64,000 bases of DNA from Rotaria sordida (taxonomy: Eukaryota; Rotifera; Eurotatoria; Philodinida; Philodinidae): the NCBI GenBank assembly GCA_905250125.1, contig CAJNOL010000006.1, positions 230,855 through 294,854 of the forward strand, written 5' to 3'. Of the stretch, positions 11,577 through 31,608 are shown in pieces; the stretch's first letter is position 1; every line of letters starts with the position of its first letter. The notes below the pieces were generated by a model. It saw only the letters and a list, made by a program, of their open reading frames with translations. It ran no database searches and was not told the DNA's origin. A program made the translations under genes and the position numbers.

Positions 11577-14500
11577 ATGCATAAACATTCAAAAAATCGA
11601 CGTCATGGCGATCCAGTACAAGTACCTGGCAGTTTAACGGATCAAATCAATCAAGATCGAAATGTTACGAATACAAAAACTCGACAAAAACAAAAACGAA
11701 AATATGATGATGATGAAGATGAACAAGTTTGTTTAGAGAAAATATTTTATTTAATAAATATTTATACATAAATTGTATTTTTAATTTAGATTATTGATGA
11801 TCGTCTATCAAGAAAAATTATTCAACAAGCTCGAGAACAACAAAATGAATTTGATAATGATGAACTTTTAGCTATCAGTAAAGAAGAAACGTAAGAATAT
11901 AAAATAAGATTAATCTGCACAGATGTTCCGAAGTCACCAAGTTTAAGCAGTCCTCCAACTGATAAATCGCTTTTGACTCGAGGCTATGTGTATTATGTAG
12001 ACCCAAATGAACTATGAATATTTTGATAAGAGTTTGTATTCTTAGCTTATTGCTGTGGAGATACTGCACTTTGACAGGTATTTTTTACAATCAATGTCAT
12101 TGTAACAGAAAACTAATTTTCGAATCTCTACTTGAAACATTGTATACAGACAGACTTAACAAGAATAGTTTATTGTAAATGTTTCAGATCTTGTCGCTAT
12201 TCCTATCTTAAGATATTGATATAATAATACTTAGAATCTATCGGATCCAAAATATTTCGGAGCTGGACCTGGTTAACGGAGAATTTTCAGATTCGATCAA
12301 CAGAAAAATTTCAGACCCATAGAAGCAAGTCAGAAGACTTTAAACTATTCTCTTTAAGGTTTTTCTCTATGCAAAGTTTCTAGTCGAAATTCAAAAATCG
12401 ATTTTTCTGTTACCACGACATTCATTTAAAAAATACCATAAAAGTGCAGTATCTTCGCAGTAATGAGCTAAGAACACGAATTCTTTCTTTTAAGAATATT
12501 CATAAATTATTTGGATCTACGTAATGCGCTTAATATCGTTTCAAAAGCGATTTATTATTTCTAGGACTTTCCTTGTAAGAAGGTTGGGTTTACGACATTG
12601 GGAGAGGGTCATCTCATCCGTACTCAGAACACACATGCTAATCTACTATTAATATTGAACAAATATTTTTTTTGTAGAGATCTAGAATCAATAGAACGTA
12701 TAAATAAAATTAAAAAAAATCGAACGGAAGATAGTGATGAAGATGATTTAAATGTTCAAGAAGATGATTATGATGATGAAGAAGTTTCAGTAAGAGAAAT
12801 TCAATTAGAATTGTTTGTTTTTCGATATTATTTATTTCAAGATCGATGAAGAAGATGAGAAAGCACTTGAAGCTTTTATGAGTGGTCAACCACGACGTTT
12901 ACTTGGTGATATTATTGCTGAAAAACAAGCACAAAATCAATCATCACGTAATTAACTGATAATCTAATAATAAAACATTTAATTTTGTTTTATATTTCTA
13001 GCTGATAATGATCTTGATCCACGTATTTCCAGTATGTATGAACAAGTCGGTCAAATTCTTGCTCATTATCGAAGTGGTAAAATACCAAAAGCATTTAAAA
13101 TTCTACCAAATTTAGCTAATTGGGAACAAGTAAATGAAATTTTCTTTTTTTTTTTTTTTTAATGTAAAACATATAAAAATGATTCTTTTCAGGTGCTACT
13201 CATAACACAACCAGATCGATGGACTGCAGCATCTATGTATCAAGCAACACGAATATTTGCTTCAAATATGGATGCTAAAATGGCTCAAAGGTATATTTTC
13301 ATATAAAAGATCTTCGATTTTTTTTTTTATTAATATAAATAGATTCTATAATATTATTTTACTTCCACGTATTCGCGATGATATTGATGAATACAAAAAA
13401 CTTAATTTTCATCTTTATATGGTAAGCTTTTTCTTTATGATGTAAAAAAAAGAAAATAATAATTATATTTTATATAGGCATTAAGAAAAGCTTTATTTAA
13501 ACCAAGTGCTTTCTTCAAAGGGATTATTCTACCATTATGTGAGGTAAAATGTTCTTTTTTCAATAACATGTGAAGAAACAAAAAGAGACTTCAGAGGAAA
13601 TGTTAGATTCACATCGTACTTTACGAATAGATGCTGTAAATTCTATAAAAAAAAACTTATATTGCATTGGCACATAAGTTCTGAGCATTTGGATCAGTAG
13701 AATTATATCACCAATATAAAACTATATTTTAAGGCAACTAATTATACATTCTGATAGCGCTCTGAATTCTCTATCATCCTATGTATTTAAGTCTTGACTT
13801 GCATTTATTTGCTGAAAATATATTTTGAAAACAGTGAAGACACCCTCACCCTCAGATTCCTACGAACTCCATTTTTTTGTTCCTTTCTCATGTATTTAAA
13901 AGATTTTTATCTATACAATAACCCGTTTTTTTTAGAAAAGTAATTATATATTGTGAGAGCTCTTGAAATGCTCTATCGCCCTGTATATTCAGGTTTTGAC
14001 TTGAACTTATTTGTTGAGAAATATTTCGAATATTGTCAATGCGAGTGAGAGTGTCTTCACTGTAGTCAAAATATTTGTTCAGCAAATAAATGCAAGTCAA
14101 GACTTAAATACATAGGGTGATAGAGAATTCTGAGCGCTATCTGAACATATAATTACTTGCCTTAAAATATAGTTTTATATTGACGATATAATTCTACTGA
14201 TCCAAACGCTCAGAACTTATGTGCCAATGTAATAGTTTAACTTTTATTAATTCACTATAAGTAAATCAACTCTAGTTAGTTTGAGTTACAGATAATGGTT
14301 AGTTCTTCACATATGCATTGAAATTATGAAATATTTCAATCGAATCTGTCGATATAAAATCAACATTTTAATAATCTTACAAGGAAAGTCCTCCAACTGA
14401 TTAATCTCATTTGAGCCGAAATTATGAGCATAATATGGACTCAAATGAGCATTGAATCATAGTTTACAGCTGCTTGAAATACTGCACTTAACGGTAGTTT

Positions 14501-17021
14501 TAAATGAATGTTGTGATTTCCCGTCGGACACACCAGGAAAAATGATTTTCGAACTGGGATTCGAAACTGTGCATAGAGATAGATCTTTGTGAGAACAGCT
14601 AATTATAAAAGTTTCAGATCTTTTCGTCATTGTTCCTATTCTGAAATAAGAACGTTGAATTTATGATGTATATGATCAACGTAAAGATCTAAAGCTTTTA
14701 CAATAAAAACTATTCGCATCAAAGTCTGTCTCTGTGTAAAGGTTCGAATAGAAATCGAAAAAATCATTTTTTCTAATGTTCCTGAGGGAGACGACGGTTT
14801 TATATTAAAAAAATTATAAAAATGCAATATCTTGGCAGTAATAAGATAAGAGCTCGATCTGTTATCAAGATATTCATAGCTCATCAGGGCCTACATGATG
14901 CATACAACCTTAACTCAAAAGCATCAATCAATTGGAGAACTTCCCTTGTTAATTCATCGAACAAAATACTCAGCAGCTAATCATTCGTTTTTGTTCATTT
15001 CACTCAAAACGATTTATCATTTGTTTGAGTCAGCCGGTACTGTCACGTAGGAAGTCGAAATGATTTAATAATAAGATTGATAGGTTTACTAGTTGACATT
15101 ATCTCTCTTGATAATATTAATATAAACAGAAATATGTTTGCCAGGTTTAAGAGAACGAACTAGGCCTTCTTTTTAGAATTTCTAATGAGATGAATACATG
15201 TGATAACGAATAATAGATAGCGGTATAATTATTTATTGACATACTTTACAAATTACTGTTTATCTTATCAATCAAAATATCCATTACAGTTATAATTGTA
15301 AATATATTAGAATACAGAGTTGTGAGCCAGTCCATCCAATTAGTTTATTAAATCATGATTAATCGATTAATTGAAATGGCTTCAAAAAATATTCATTTTC
15401 CTTTTTGCACTCGAATTTTCATACATCTGCAAGAAGAAATCTTATATTATAGTTGTCTGTATCTATCAGGTTTCTCAAAGATAAATATGCGATATTTATA
15501 TAGCGTGAAAAAAAAGCTATTTATCCATTAGCTGATTGCTGATATTCAAATCTTAAATTTTCTTCCTCCACCTTTTTCGACAAATCTAACATTACAACGA
15601 CCGAAATCTAAATTTGATCTTTATCAAAACTAAGTTTAACTCAAGTAACATAATTTTGATTGTGTTTTTTAAAAACCGAAATATATTTCAATTAAAGAAA
15701 TAAAACTAATAGTTCTTAAAATAACATTGTTTGTGAGATAACATAGTTAGACATTGGACATTTCCAGTATTAGTAAAAAAATCATTATTTTAAGGATAGA
15801 GTCAATTCTACGTAAAATACCCAAAAAAACCGCCTAGTATGTCTAGATTTTGATTATTAAAAAGTGGTTTTTCATTGAAAAGCAGCATAATTTTCGGAAT
15901 CAGCATGCAAAAGGACATTGAAAACTCTATCTTTCATTTGAAAAGACTTCTAGTCAATTTTTATTCCTGTAGGGGAGAACAGCCTAAAAATTTTGCGAAT
16001 AAAAAGCTGAGGAAGGAGTAGAGTGGAAATTTTAATCAGAAATATTTTGTGATAAAGTGTAGAATTTTCGATGCATTTTTGCATGTTGATTCCGAAAATT
16101 ATGTTTATTTCTAATAAAAACCAATTTCAATAATCAAAATCTAGAAATACTTGTCGTTTTTTTTTTGAGTATTTTACGTAAAAGTGACCTTGTAATAGCA
16201 TATTTATAAAATATTTTTCAATTGGTAAAGACCGATTACAACTCTGCTAGAATCAACCTCATATGATCTACATATACACTTATTCAAAATACTCATATAA
16301 AAAATATTTATTTATGATTGTCCAGACATTGATGAATGATAATTTCCCAAATGGCTTAAAATGAAAAACCATTTTATTAGAAATTCTTATGTGGTTACAT
16401 TACCATTATTTATTGAGAAAGAGAGAGATTGATATATTCGTGAGAAAAAAAAAAGATTAAATTATCCTTTTGTTATTTTAGTCAGGTACATGTACACTTC
16501 GTGAAGCTGTGATAATTGCAAGTATCCTTGCAAAAAATTCCGTTCCAATGTTACATTCAGCAGCAGCTTTATTAAAAATAGCTGAAATGAATTATTCAGG
16601 TGGTAATTCAATATTTATTCGAACACTTATTGAAAAACGTTATGCATTACCATTTCGTGTTGTTGATGCTCTTGTTCATCATTTCATTAAGTATGTTTAT
16701 ATTATGTTTATTTTATTATTATTATCATTAATAATAGATTTCGTACTGATACACGTGACTTACCTGTTCTTTGGCATCAATCATTACTTGCTTTTATTCA
16801 AAATTATCGACAAGATATATCAACAGGTTTGAAAAGTTTTTGATTTCAAAATTTTTTTTTTTTCTATTTTTGTTTTTAAAGAACAAAAACAAGCATTACT
16901 TGAATTATTACATCATCATTTTCATCATACAATTGGACCTGAAATTCGAAAATTACTGTCCGAATATAAATGTCGTGATGAAGAAGATGAACAATATGCA
17001 ATAATGGATGAAGCCAATTAA
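11577..17021 (+). CDS. BYSL: Bystin, 40S ribosome biogenesis factor
   Basis: Bystin (yeast Enp1) is a nuclear factor needed for 40S pre-ribosome maturation and export. Eleven exons join in frame to 425 residues (human 437): 11577-11726, 11790-11890, 12678-12789, 12842-12947, 13002-13129, 13193-13290, 13343-13421, 13478-13543, 16482-16690, 16738-16826 and 16882-17021. The N-terminal third is charged and acidic, as usual. From about residue 175 the conserved core follows: [101 protein letters not shown]. Every join restores the family sequence. Most introns are 50-65 bp, but introns 2 (787 bp) and 8 (2.9 kb) are enlarged by inverted-repeat elements. It is the last gene of a tight same-strand cluster. 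Confidence 0.95.
11930..12560. repeat. Foldback element in bystin intron 2
   Basis: The left part (about 11930-12110, reversed) and right part (about 12390-12560) carry the same sequence in opposite orientation: TCCAACTGATAAATCGCTTT on the left against AAAGCGATTTATTATT on the right. The arms meet near GATCTTGTCGCTATTCC at 12190. The right end reads AGGACTTTCCTTGTAAG, the terminal sequence of the copy at 14378-14951. Boundaries are approximate. Confidence 0.65.
13662..14232. repeat. TA-flanked foldback element in bystin intron 8
   Basis: The ends are inverted copies, TTGCATTGGCACATAAGTTC on the left and TTACATTGGCACATAAGTTC on the right, each bordered by TA (13660-13661 and 14233-14234), as in mariner-type insertions. 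The arms run about 13662-13850 and 14040-14232. The centre (about 13930-14040) carries a further diverged copy of the inner arm in direct orientation with the left arm. The element therefore has three related segments, two direct and one inverted. Confidence 0.75.
14378..14951. repeat. Second foldback copy of the CTTACAAGGAAAGTCCT family
   Basis: The left end is CTTACAAGGAAAGTCCTCCA; the right end, reversed, is TTAACAAGGGAAGTTCTCC. The left arm (14378-14535) mirrors the right arm (about 14770-14951), and the centre holds CAGATCTTTTCGTCATTGTT as in the 11930-12560 copy. It has no coding capacity. It lies 145 bp from the preceding TA-flanked element within the same intron. Confidence 0.65.
15809..16180. 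repeat. Foldback element, third in bystin intron 8
   Basis: The left end TACGTAAAATACCCAAAAAA is matched by the right end AGTATTTTACGTA. Inner blocks (TAGATTTTGATTATT and AATAATCAAAATCTAGAAA; ATAATTTTCGGAATCAGCAT and its inverse ATGTTGATTCCGAAAATTAT) confirm arms of about 140 bp around a 110-bp centre. Confidence 0.7.
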
Positions 17022-19053
17022 AAAGAATTTCAAAAAGAAATTTTTTGTTTTGTTTGAAATAAAAAAAAAAATGGTTAACATCATTACCATGAGATATTTA
17101 TCGTTTGTATTATAAAAGGAAAAGAGATGCCATAGGATAGGAATAATTATTAGATTCGAGTCAGGAAATTTCTTATTTTTCAAGGACGGATGTCAAATAC
17201 AATAGTTCATTTAGTGAACCCGAAGACTGTTTTTTTTTACAGACAAAAAATAAGGATAAAATTTAATTATCATTATCGAAAATTATATTTAATCGAATAG
17301 AATTTTTTAGTTTTGTTTTATTTTCCGGTAGTTGATTTAGGGTGGGTAGGGTAGGGATTATCGTCTCGTCCTTCTAGACTATTTTTCTCAACAGAAAACG
17401 ACAAAAAATAAATCGATACAACCTCTAATTTGACTTGTAAACATGTTATTTTTTTTTACTATGATCGTCCCTATTTACAGTAAAAACCGTCATTTGACAC
17501 CGTTATTTTCAATAATATAAAATGAATAAATACGTTAATTCAACATAAAATAAAAAATATTAATTGTGCTTCATTATTTTAGATAATATTTTCGCTTCAC
17601 TGATCATGTAAATATTATAAGAAATACACACACATCAAAAGGGAAAAAAATGTGAGTACATGACAAAAAGGAAAAGACCTCGACGAAACAACCAAATGTT
17701 GCTTTTATATGCAAGGAAACGAAAAAAAAGCCTGAGAGTCTGACTCTATATAAGATCTGTCTGCTCGCATGGCTATTTCATATAGCAATTAAAGTGCAGA
17801 AAAGAAAGGTGAGATGCATATGCAGCTAACAAGCTTACTATACTAATAACACTGGCTAAAGACTATATATGTGCTATATTAATAAATAATAAAAGAAGTT
17901 GCTCTTTTTATTATTATTTTTTTGTCTTGGTTCTGTCTTTGTTTTCATTTGTTCCGGCTGTCTAATCCGACAAAACGCACAGGCCCTGACAAGATCTTTT
18001 TTCACATTCTTATATATTCATTTGTAAAAGAACGTTTTATGTCATAAATATATAAAAGTGTAATTCGATAATCAAAAGAAAAAAGAGAAAGAAAAAGATG
18101 ACAGTAACTGCCATCCTTTTTTTTTCTTCTTGTGATTTACAATAGTACTTGAGTCTAGGAATCGAGCATCGATAGGAGGTCAAGCATGCGTACGCTATTT
18201 TATATATATATAAATGACTGTATACGTAGAACATGAAAAACGAAAAAAAAATACGCAAACTATTTGTAACTAAAAATAAAGCAGGTAGATGTGAAAATAG
18301 AATCAAAAAAGAGAAAGTAGAAGTAAGCAATAATATTTGTTTTTCTTTTCTTCACTCTCTCGTGATTTAACCAAATCATATAATTGTCGCGCAACCGTGA
18401 CGAGAGTACAAAAAGAAAGGCGTCATCAAGGCTTTACAAGTGAGTTGAAGAAGTAGAGAAAAAGACAATATTAAAAAAATACACATTATTATTTGACTTA
18501 TCCAACAGGAAATAACATTGTAATTTTGGTATGTTCGGCTGAAAAAGTGATAATAGAAAATCAACAACAAACAACTAGCTATGGATTAGCTATCGCTATC
18601 GAACGCAGAATGAAGTGGAAGGAAAAGGATGATTTATCTTGGTGTTGTGTTAGTCGTCGACACAATGACGACGACGAAGACGACATTAAAGATGCTAACA
18701 AGCAAAGAGCGAAAGTGGTATTAATGGAGACATCAACAGACAAAGTCTCGTCACCGGTTGAAAAAGTAAAAAAAAAAGAAAAAGAGAAAGAAAGAGAAAG
18801 AAAGCACAAAAACATCTTCGCTTCGTTTCCTTTTTCTGCATCTTCATCACCATCATCTTCTTCTTCTTCTTTTTCCTATTTCCTCATTTACGTTCTTTGA
18901 TAATGACGACTCATCATCATATCTCTGTTTGCCTACCACATACTTGTTCTAACTGAAAGATTTGAGTACTTCGATAATTATCATTAATCAGTTAGTGAAA
19001 TTCATAATAACATCATTTATTTGATATATTTTTAGCGGAATCTTTCTACAATT
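17022..19053. other. Intergenic spacer bystin to ORP gene
   Basis: About 2 kb, low-complexity and AT-rich with A/T runs and CT/GA-rich patches near 18760-18880. Open frames at 18493-18900 (+) and 18579-18815 (-) are driven by those simple GAAAGA/TCTTC tracts and show no family features. The region should include the bystin polyadenylation site and ORP promoter; neither can be pinned down. An acceptor-like tract (ATATATTTTTAG) ends at 19035, 18 nt before the ORP start. Confidence 0.55.
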
Positions 19054-26757
<7,704 letters not shown>

Positions 26758-27039
26758 GGGTATCTATGTATTTTTTCTTTTCATAATAAGTGTGAGACCA
26801 GTGATTTCATATTGTATCATAATTCTTTAATGAAGTCGGTTTTTTTTTGTTTTTTTGTTTTGCTCCAGTCCGGTTCCAATGTCTAATGTCTTCTGTTTTC
26901 GTTGTCAATATATTTCAAAAAAAAAGTAAAAAGACAAAAAAAAAAGGAAGCAAAGAATTTGATAGTTATTCATGGGCTTTTTTTTTTATTTATTGTCGAA
27001 ATAGTTTAAATAAAGGAAAAAAAAAACAAAAATAAAATA

Positions 27040-30000
27040 TCACTTGTGTACAAAGTACTTATCATAAAAAAGAACGGTTAAAATTAATAGAATAAATATC
27101 CATATGGAATGAAATGCAATACTACTACGAAATAAATCTTCAGCTTGTCGATCAATTAATTGAGAATCTGTTATATTTGAGTCATTTTTTGATGTGGATT
27201 CTTTAACATCTTGAGTTAACAAATTTAATTCTATATCAGAACAATCGATATCATATTCATATATTGTATTACTACAACTAAATGCCCAAAAATCTTTAAG
27301 TTCATCTAATTTACGTGGATATTTTAACCATTCAAGTGCTTGTTCAATTGAAACAAAATAAACATAATCATAATCTTCACTATTTAAAATATATTCAATA
27401 AAACGAATCAATGCTTCAAGACGTATATTTTGATGTTCTAAAAGCCAAAATAGATCAAGTTCGATTATAAATGGAGATCGATGACCAAGAGTTAGTGATG
27501 AATGACGATCAAAATTATATTTAATAAAATCAAAAAATAAATCGACCGTATATGGTTCATCATCAGGTAAACAAGTTGAATCGGAAAGAATACGACAAGA
27601 TGCAGTTGCTAAAAAAAAACAAAAAATCTCATTTGTTTACTTTGATTGCAGATTCATGAGGGAATTTTCAGCAAGTAATAAATCATTTTTTATATAGGTC
27701 ATACTTTATTAGATAAGTTCTCATGAGACTAGAGACCATCTAGAGGAATTCTTCTCTATGAATTATGTTCGTTTTGATGAATTTTTCAACAAAATCTTGT
27801 AGTCTTTCTTACAATAGAAGGTCGCATAATGTAAGTTAAAGAGATTGATCATATTTGGGTTAACTGAATGCTCTCCTTGCTGCCAAAGCATTTACGGACC
27901 AAAATATTCGAACTTCATTGTATTTACAGTTTATGTCATGCGGTCACACTTCAAAATTGTAGCAGTATTTTCTTTTTGTCATGATTAGACAGAGCTTAAC
28001 GAGTTATATAAAGAAAACAATTTTACAACAGCGAAAACTTTGTGTCTATAATAATAGCATATTGGACTCTTTCGTAAAATTACCTTGCTTCGTAGTAGTC
28101 CTATATTTCCCATATTTTTAAATTGATCCTATCATGAGCTATATTTCAAGCTGTTTTCCTATATTCTTATATTTTTTGAAATACTGAAGATGCGTTTGAA
28201 AAGAGCCACATATCCCTTAAAAAAGTACCTTACACGTAGTGTAAATATTATTATTAGTGTCTATAACATTATACACAGATGGTAACGACGGTATATATAT
28301 AGATGCTGTAATAAAAATTAAAATTTAGTCAAATTTAAAATCTGTCCAGTCAAAATTAAAGTTTTAGTTTTATCCAGACTAAATTGAAATTTTTATTTCA
28401 TTCTATATAATGTCAATCAAAACTAAAATTTCAATTTTGACTGGATCAAATTAAATTTTATTTGATGAACACGAAAAGGTAATGACAGACAAAAAATTAA
28501 AGCAGCCACAGTATTTTTTTTCTATTTCACAAAGTTTATTAACAAATATCATATGAAAGTGTAGGTGAAATAGGGATCTCGCTCTCATCCACATATACGT
28601 CTAAAACCAAACAGCTACACACCAGAGGCAATCCATGTCCATATCAACACTCACACTCGAATCTTCCAGACTAGAAATGTAACAAACATGAAGCCTTGAG
28701 CTTTGATATTATTTAGTTCAGACTTGAGAGAAGAATTCGATTTGGATTTGACATCAAATGATCCGTATCTGAAAAGACTTTGTAAGATAAGGTTGCATCA
28801 ACAATAATCTATTTTAGTACAGGTGTGATACAACTAGAAAAAGATTTTATGATTTGAAACCAAATTCTTAGTATTTGAATTCGGCTTTGAATAAAAATAA
28901 TATAAATATAGTTTGTGTTTCGATAAAGGTCGCCAAATTGCAAACTGTTTATATGGATTTTATTCAAAAGCAAATCAAAATCTAAATTCAAACTTAAGCT
29001 TCAAATACAAATACAAATTTCAAGATCCTTGACCACAAATCCTAAATCTATTCTAGGTTTGTTGCATCCCTACTCTAGACTCACACCCACACTTTAAACA
29101 AAAAAGGTTTTTTACTAACCCATAAAAAGGTTTCGTATCAAATCTTTTCTGGACTGCTGTAAAAAAGACTTCGTAGGAGAGGTTTCCCATAAAATCTTTT
29201 ACCAAATCAAAAATAAGGTTTCGCACGAAGAGTGTCTTAGTGATCTCTATATGAATACAATTAGCCTCATTTACATACCTCTACACCTTTATTTCTATAC
29301 TTACTCTTATGCCTATATTTAACCGCTTATAACTATTTCTAATCCCTTATTTCTACACTTAAACCCTTGTTCCTACACCTAAATCCATATAACTATAGTT
29401 AACCATTTATAACTATGTCTAATTCCTTATATCTATACCAACAACCTTTTTCCTGCATTTAATCTCTTACCCCTATATTTAATCCCTTATAAGTATATCC
29501 TTTTGACTATGTTCTAACCTCTTTACGCTTAGATCTATAATCTAAGACATATACCTTCATAACTGTTTCCGTAAACCTATCACATCACACCTATACGCTT
29601 TTACTTGTGTTTTTATGTCTACGCATATCGTTATCTGTGTACCCTTTAACTTGTACTATTGACCTCATACCTTTATAATTATATGCTTATGCCTATATGT
29701 TTACTTCTATACCCTTATGACTAAGCTCCGGTACTTATACGCTTAATCTGATTCTCACTCTTCATAAGGTCAACATGCAAGAGCAGTGGTTAATTGTGTA
29801 TTATATAAGCGAGCAAAGTAGGATGAGAAATAGAGATAATAGCAGCAACTATATATTCTCAATACTTTCATAGTAGTAAATCGAGTCCAATGACTTCCAA
29901 TCACATTGACTCTTGACGACTGTAGTGTTTAGTGATAGTGAAGGATAAACAAAAACATCATTCTAAATATGTAATATCAGTTAATTTTAACGAATTAGAA

Positions 30001-31597
30001 ATTATTTTCATATGTCGTCTAGGCGAAGTAGTTTATACGAAATCTTTTGACATGCAGTTGATATTAATGGTTGTGTATTAAAGCTTTCACTTGTCGGCTA
30101 TAAAGAAAAAGGCTCGGAAAAAGCCTTTGACAGGAACCATTCACGCAGAAGGTTTCGTAGAAAATATGCGGATCCTTTTTCTGTCCTCAAAGTACGAAAA
30201 TAGTTTGGGAAGAAAAATACGATACCATCTTATATTCTACGGAACTGTAAAGGATTTTGTAAGATAATTACGGAACCTTTCACCGTATCAACCATATGCA
30301 GTAGGTTCCGTAGAAAAAATACGAAACTCTTTTGTATCGGACGAAACTATCGAAGATCCTCTACAAATCATACAGAATCTTTCCTTATTCTACCAAACCA
30401 TATAGAGTTTCCTAAAGAAGATACAAAACTTTTTTTGATCCATGGAAGGCACGATGGTTTCGTGTGAAAGGTGCGAAACTCTTTGCTTTTTTTTTTGAAC
30501 CTAAAAATGGTTTAGTATGAAAGATATTAAACCTGTCGAATTTACCTGAACCAAACAAGGTCTAGTATGCAAAGTGCGAAACAATTTCCATTTTACAAAA
30601 CCTAAAACAGTTCCGTACTCAAATGTAAAACTTTCAAAATTCAGTAATAAACTCATTTCTTTTAGAGTGTGTTATTTTTTAAATTATGACCCTCCTATTC
30701 TAGTTCCTCATAAAAAATTTACAAAAAAGAAAATGAAATCACCATTTGGATAAGTCCATTCATGTAATGGAAATTGCCAAAGTGTTTCAATTGTTTGATA
30801 TGAATCATCACAATTAATACAATCTGTTTGATTAAATGAATAATTAAGTGTAAATGGCCATATGAAATTTGACGATTTAAATAACATTGATGAATCATAA
30901 TGAAAATGAAAATTTCTAATATGTTCAAAATGTTTATTATCATCGATTTGTAAATGTGGTACACGAAAACCTTTTATATGTGATTGATGAATTTTTGATT
31001 GTTCTATTAAATTTAAACGTTGTTGTTTTATTTCTCGTTTCCAATCATTGTCCGACCAACGACGCCAATTATTTTCATCGTAACAATTTGTTAATGGACA
31101 TCTTTGAAAGAAAGATTTTGATGAAAACAAAAAAACAAAAAAAAAAAGAATGGTAGATTATTGATGTTACTTATTACTAGAAGTAGTCATAGCTATTTCA
31201 TTATGATTATCAAAAAGACGTTGAACTAAACAATATTCTGTATAATTATCATTAACAAAAAATGTTGATGATATAGGACATTCATTTGGATTTCGATAAG
31301 TTGGATTAAGAAATGAACGAATTGGATCAAATGTATATTTATTTAAATTACCAACAAAAGTTAATAGAACCTAAAAATAGTTAAAATCATGTGTTCTAAT
31401 CAATTGATTTTTATATATAAAATTATTACAAGTTGAGGTATATCAGTGATGTCTAATGATGTTGGATTACTATTACTAACAGCACATTGACAATAAGGTA
31501 ATTGACAATTATTTTTATTACAAATTTTATCAATACAAAATACAGAAGTCAATGTTAGGAAACAGAAAAATGATAATATTAAATGCAAAAAAATCAT
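27040..31597 (-). CDS. Chitin-deacetylase-like protein, probable pseudoenzyme with C-terminal membrane anchor
   Basis: Chitin deacetylases (carbohydrate esterase 4) remove acetyl groups from chitin using a metal held by Asp-His-His. Four exons (31430-31597, 31171-31370, 30743-31101, 27040-27608) give 431 residues: signal peptide about 1-22, a Cys-rich stretch (CNKNNCQLPYCQC), then the CE4-like fold. Family landmarks include GFRVPHLQ, HYDSSML, WPFTLNY, NFDRH, then HRSPFI and YVYFVSIEQALEWLKYP. Catalytic motif 1 (TFDDA in active enzymes) reads TFVGN, and the HSxxH metal motif (EIAVHSITH) reads EIAMTTSSN, so the metal ligands are gone. A hydrophobic segment near the C-terminus (IWIFILLILTVLFYDKYF) suggests membrane anchoring, unlike secreted enzymes. 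The start codon directly follows a TTTTCTTTAG acceptor-like tract. The 3.1-kb last intron is full of degenerate tandem repeats. Confidence 0.82.
29280..29760. repeat. Degenerate 20-bp tandem repeat in the deacetylase-like gene intron
   Basis: Successive 20-mers fit a loose consensus AAYCCYTTATWWCTAYAYTTA: AACCCTTGTTCCTACACCTA, AATCCATATAACTATAGTTA, ACCATTTATAACTATGTCTA, ATTCCTTATATCTATACCAA, ATCTCTTACCCCTATATTTA. The register is clear at about 29310-29510 and decays to about 29760. It is reminiscent of C-rich telomere-like arrays but is too long and too diverged to be telomeric. Confidence 0.65.
30080..30640. repeat. Degenerate GGTTTCGTAxxAAAxxxxCGAAACTYTTT repeat region
   Basis: Motifs such as GGTTTCGTAGAAAATATGCG, GGTTCCGTAGAAAAAATACG, GGTTTCGTGTGAAAGGTGCG and GGTCTAGTATGCAAAGTGCG recur about every 50-100 bp through this intron part; an outlying block lies at about 29100-29230. 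The recurrence points to an old, eroded satellite or multi-copy short element. Confidence 0.55.
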
Positions 31598-31608
31598 CTA
31601 AAGAAAAT
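31598..31608 (-). promoter_or_regulatory. Acceptor-like tract abutting the deacetylase-like start codon
   Basis: On the minus strand ATTTTCTTTAG is immediately followed by the ATG at 31597. It fits a trans-splice acceptor or a 5' UTR intron end. Confidence 0.4.

Noticed and set aside
18493..18900. 135-codon frame with KEKEKERERK and Ser-rich tail
   Set aside because: Driven by GAAAGA and TCTTC simple repeats, with the opposite strand equally open; no splice context and no family features.
29310..29760. Internal telomeric repeat
   Set aside because: The unit is about 20 bp and heavily diverged; it does not match short telomere units.
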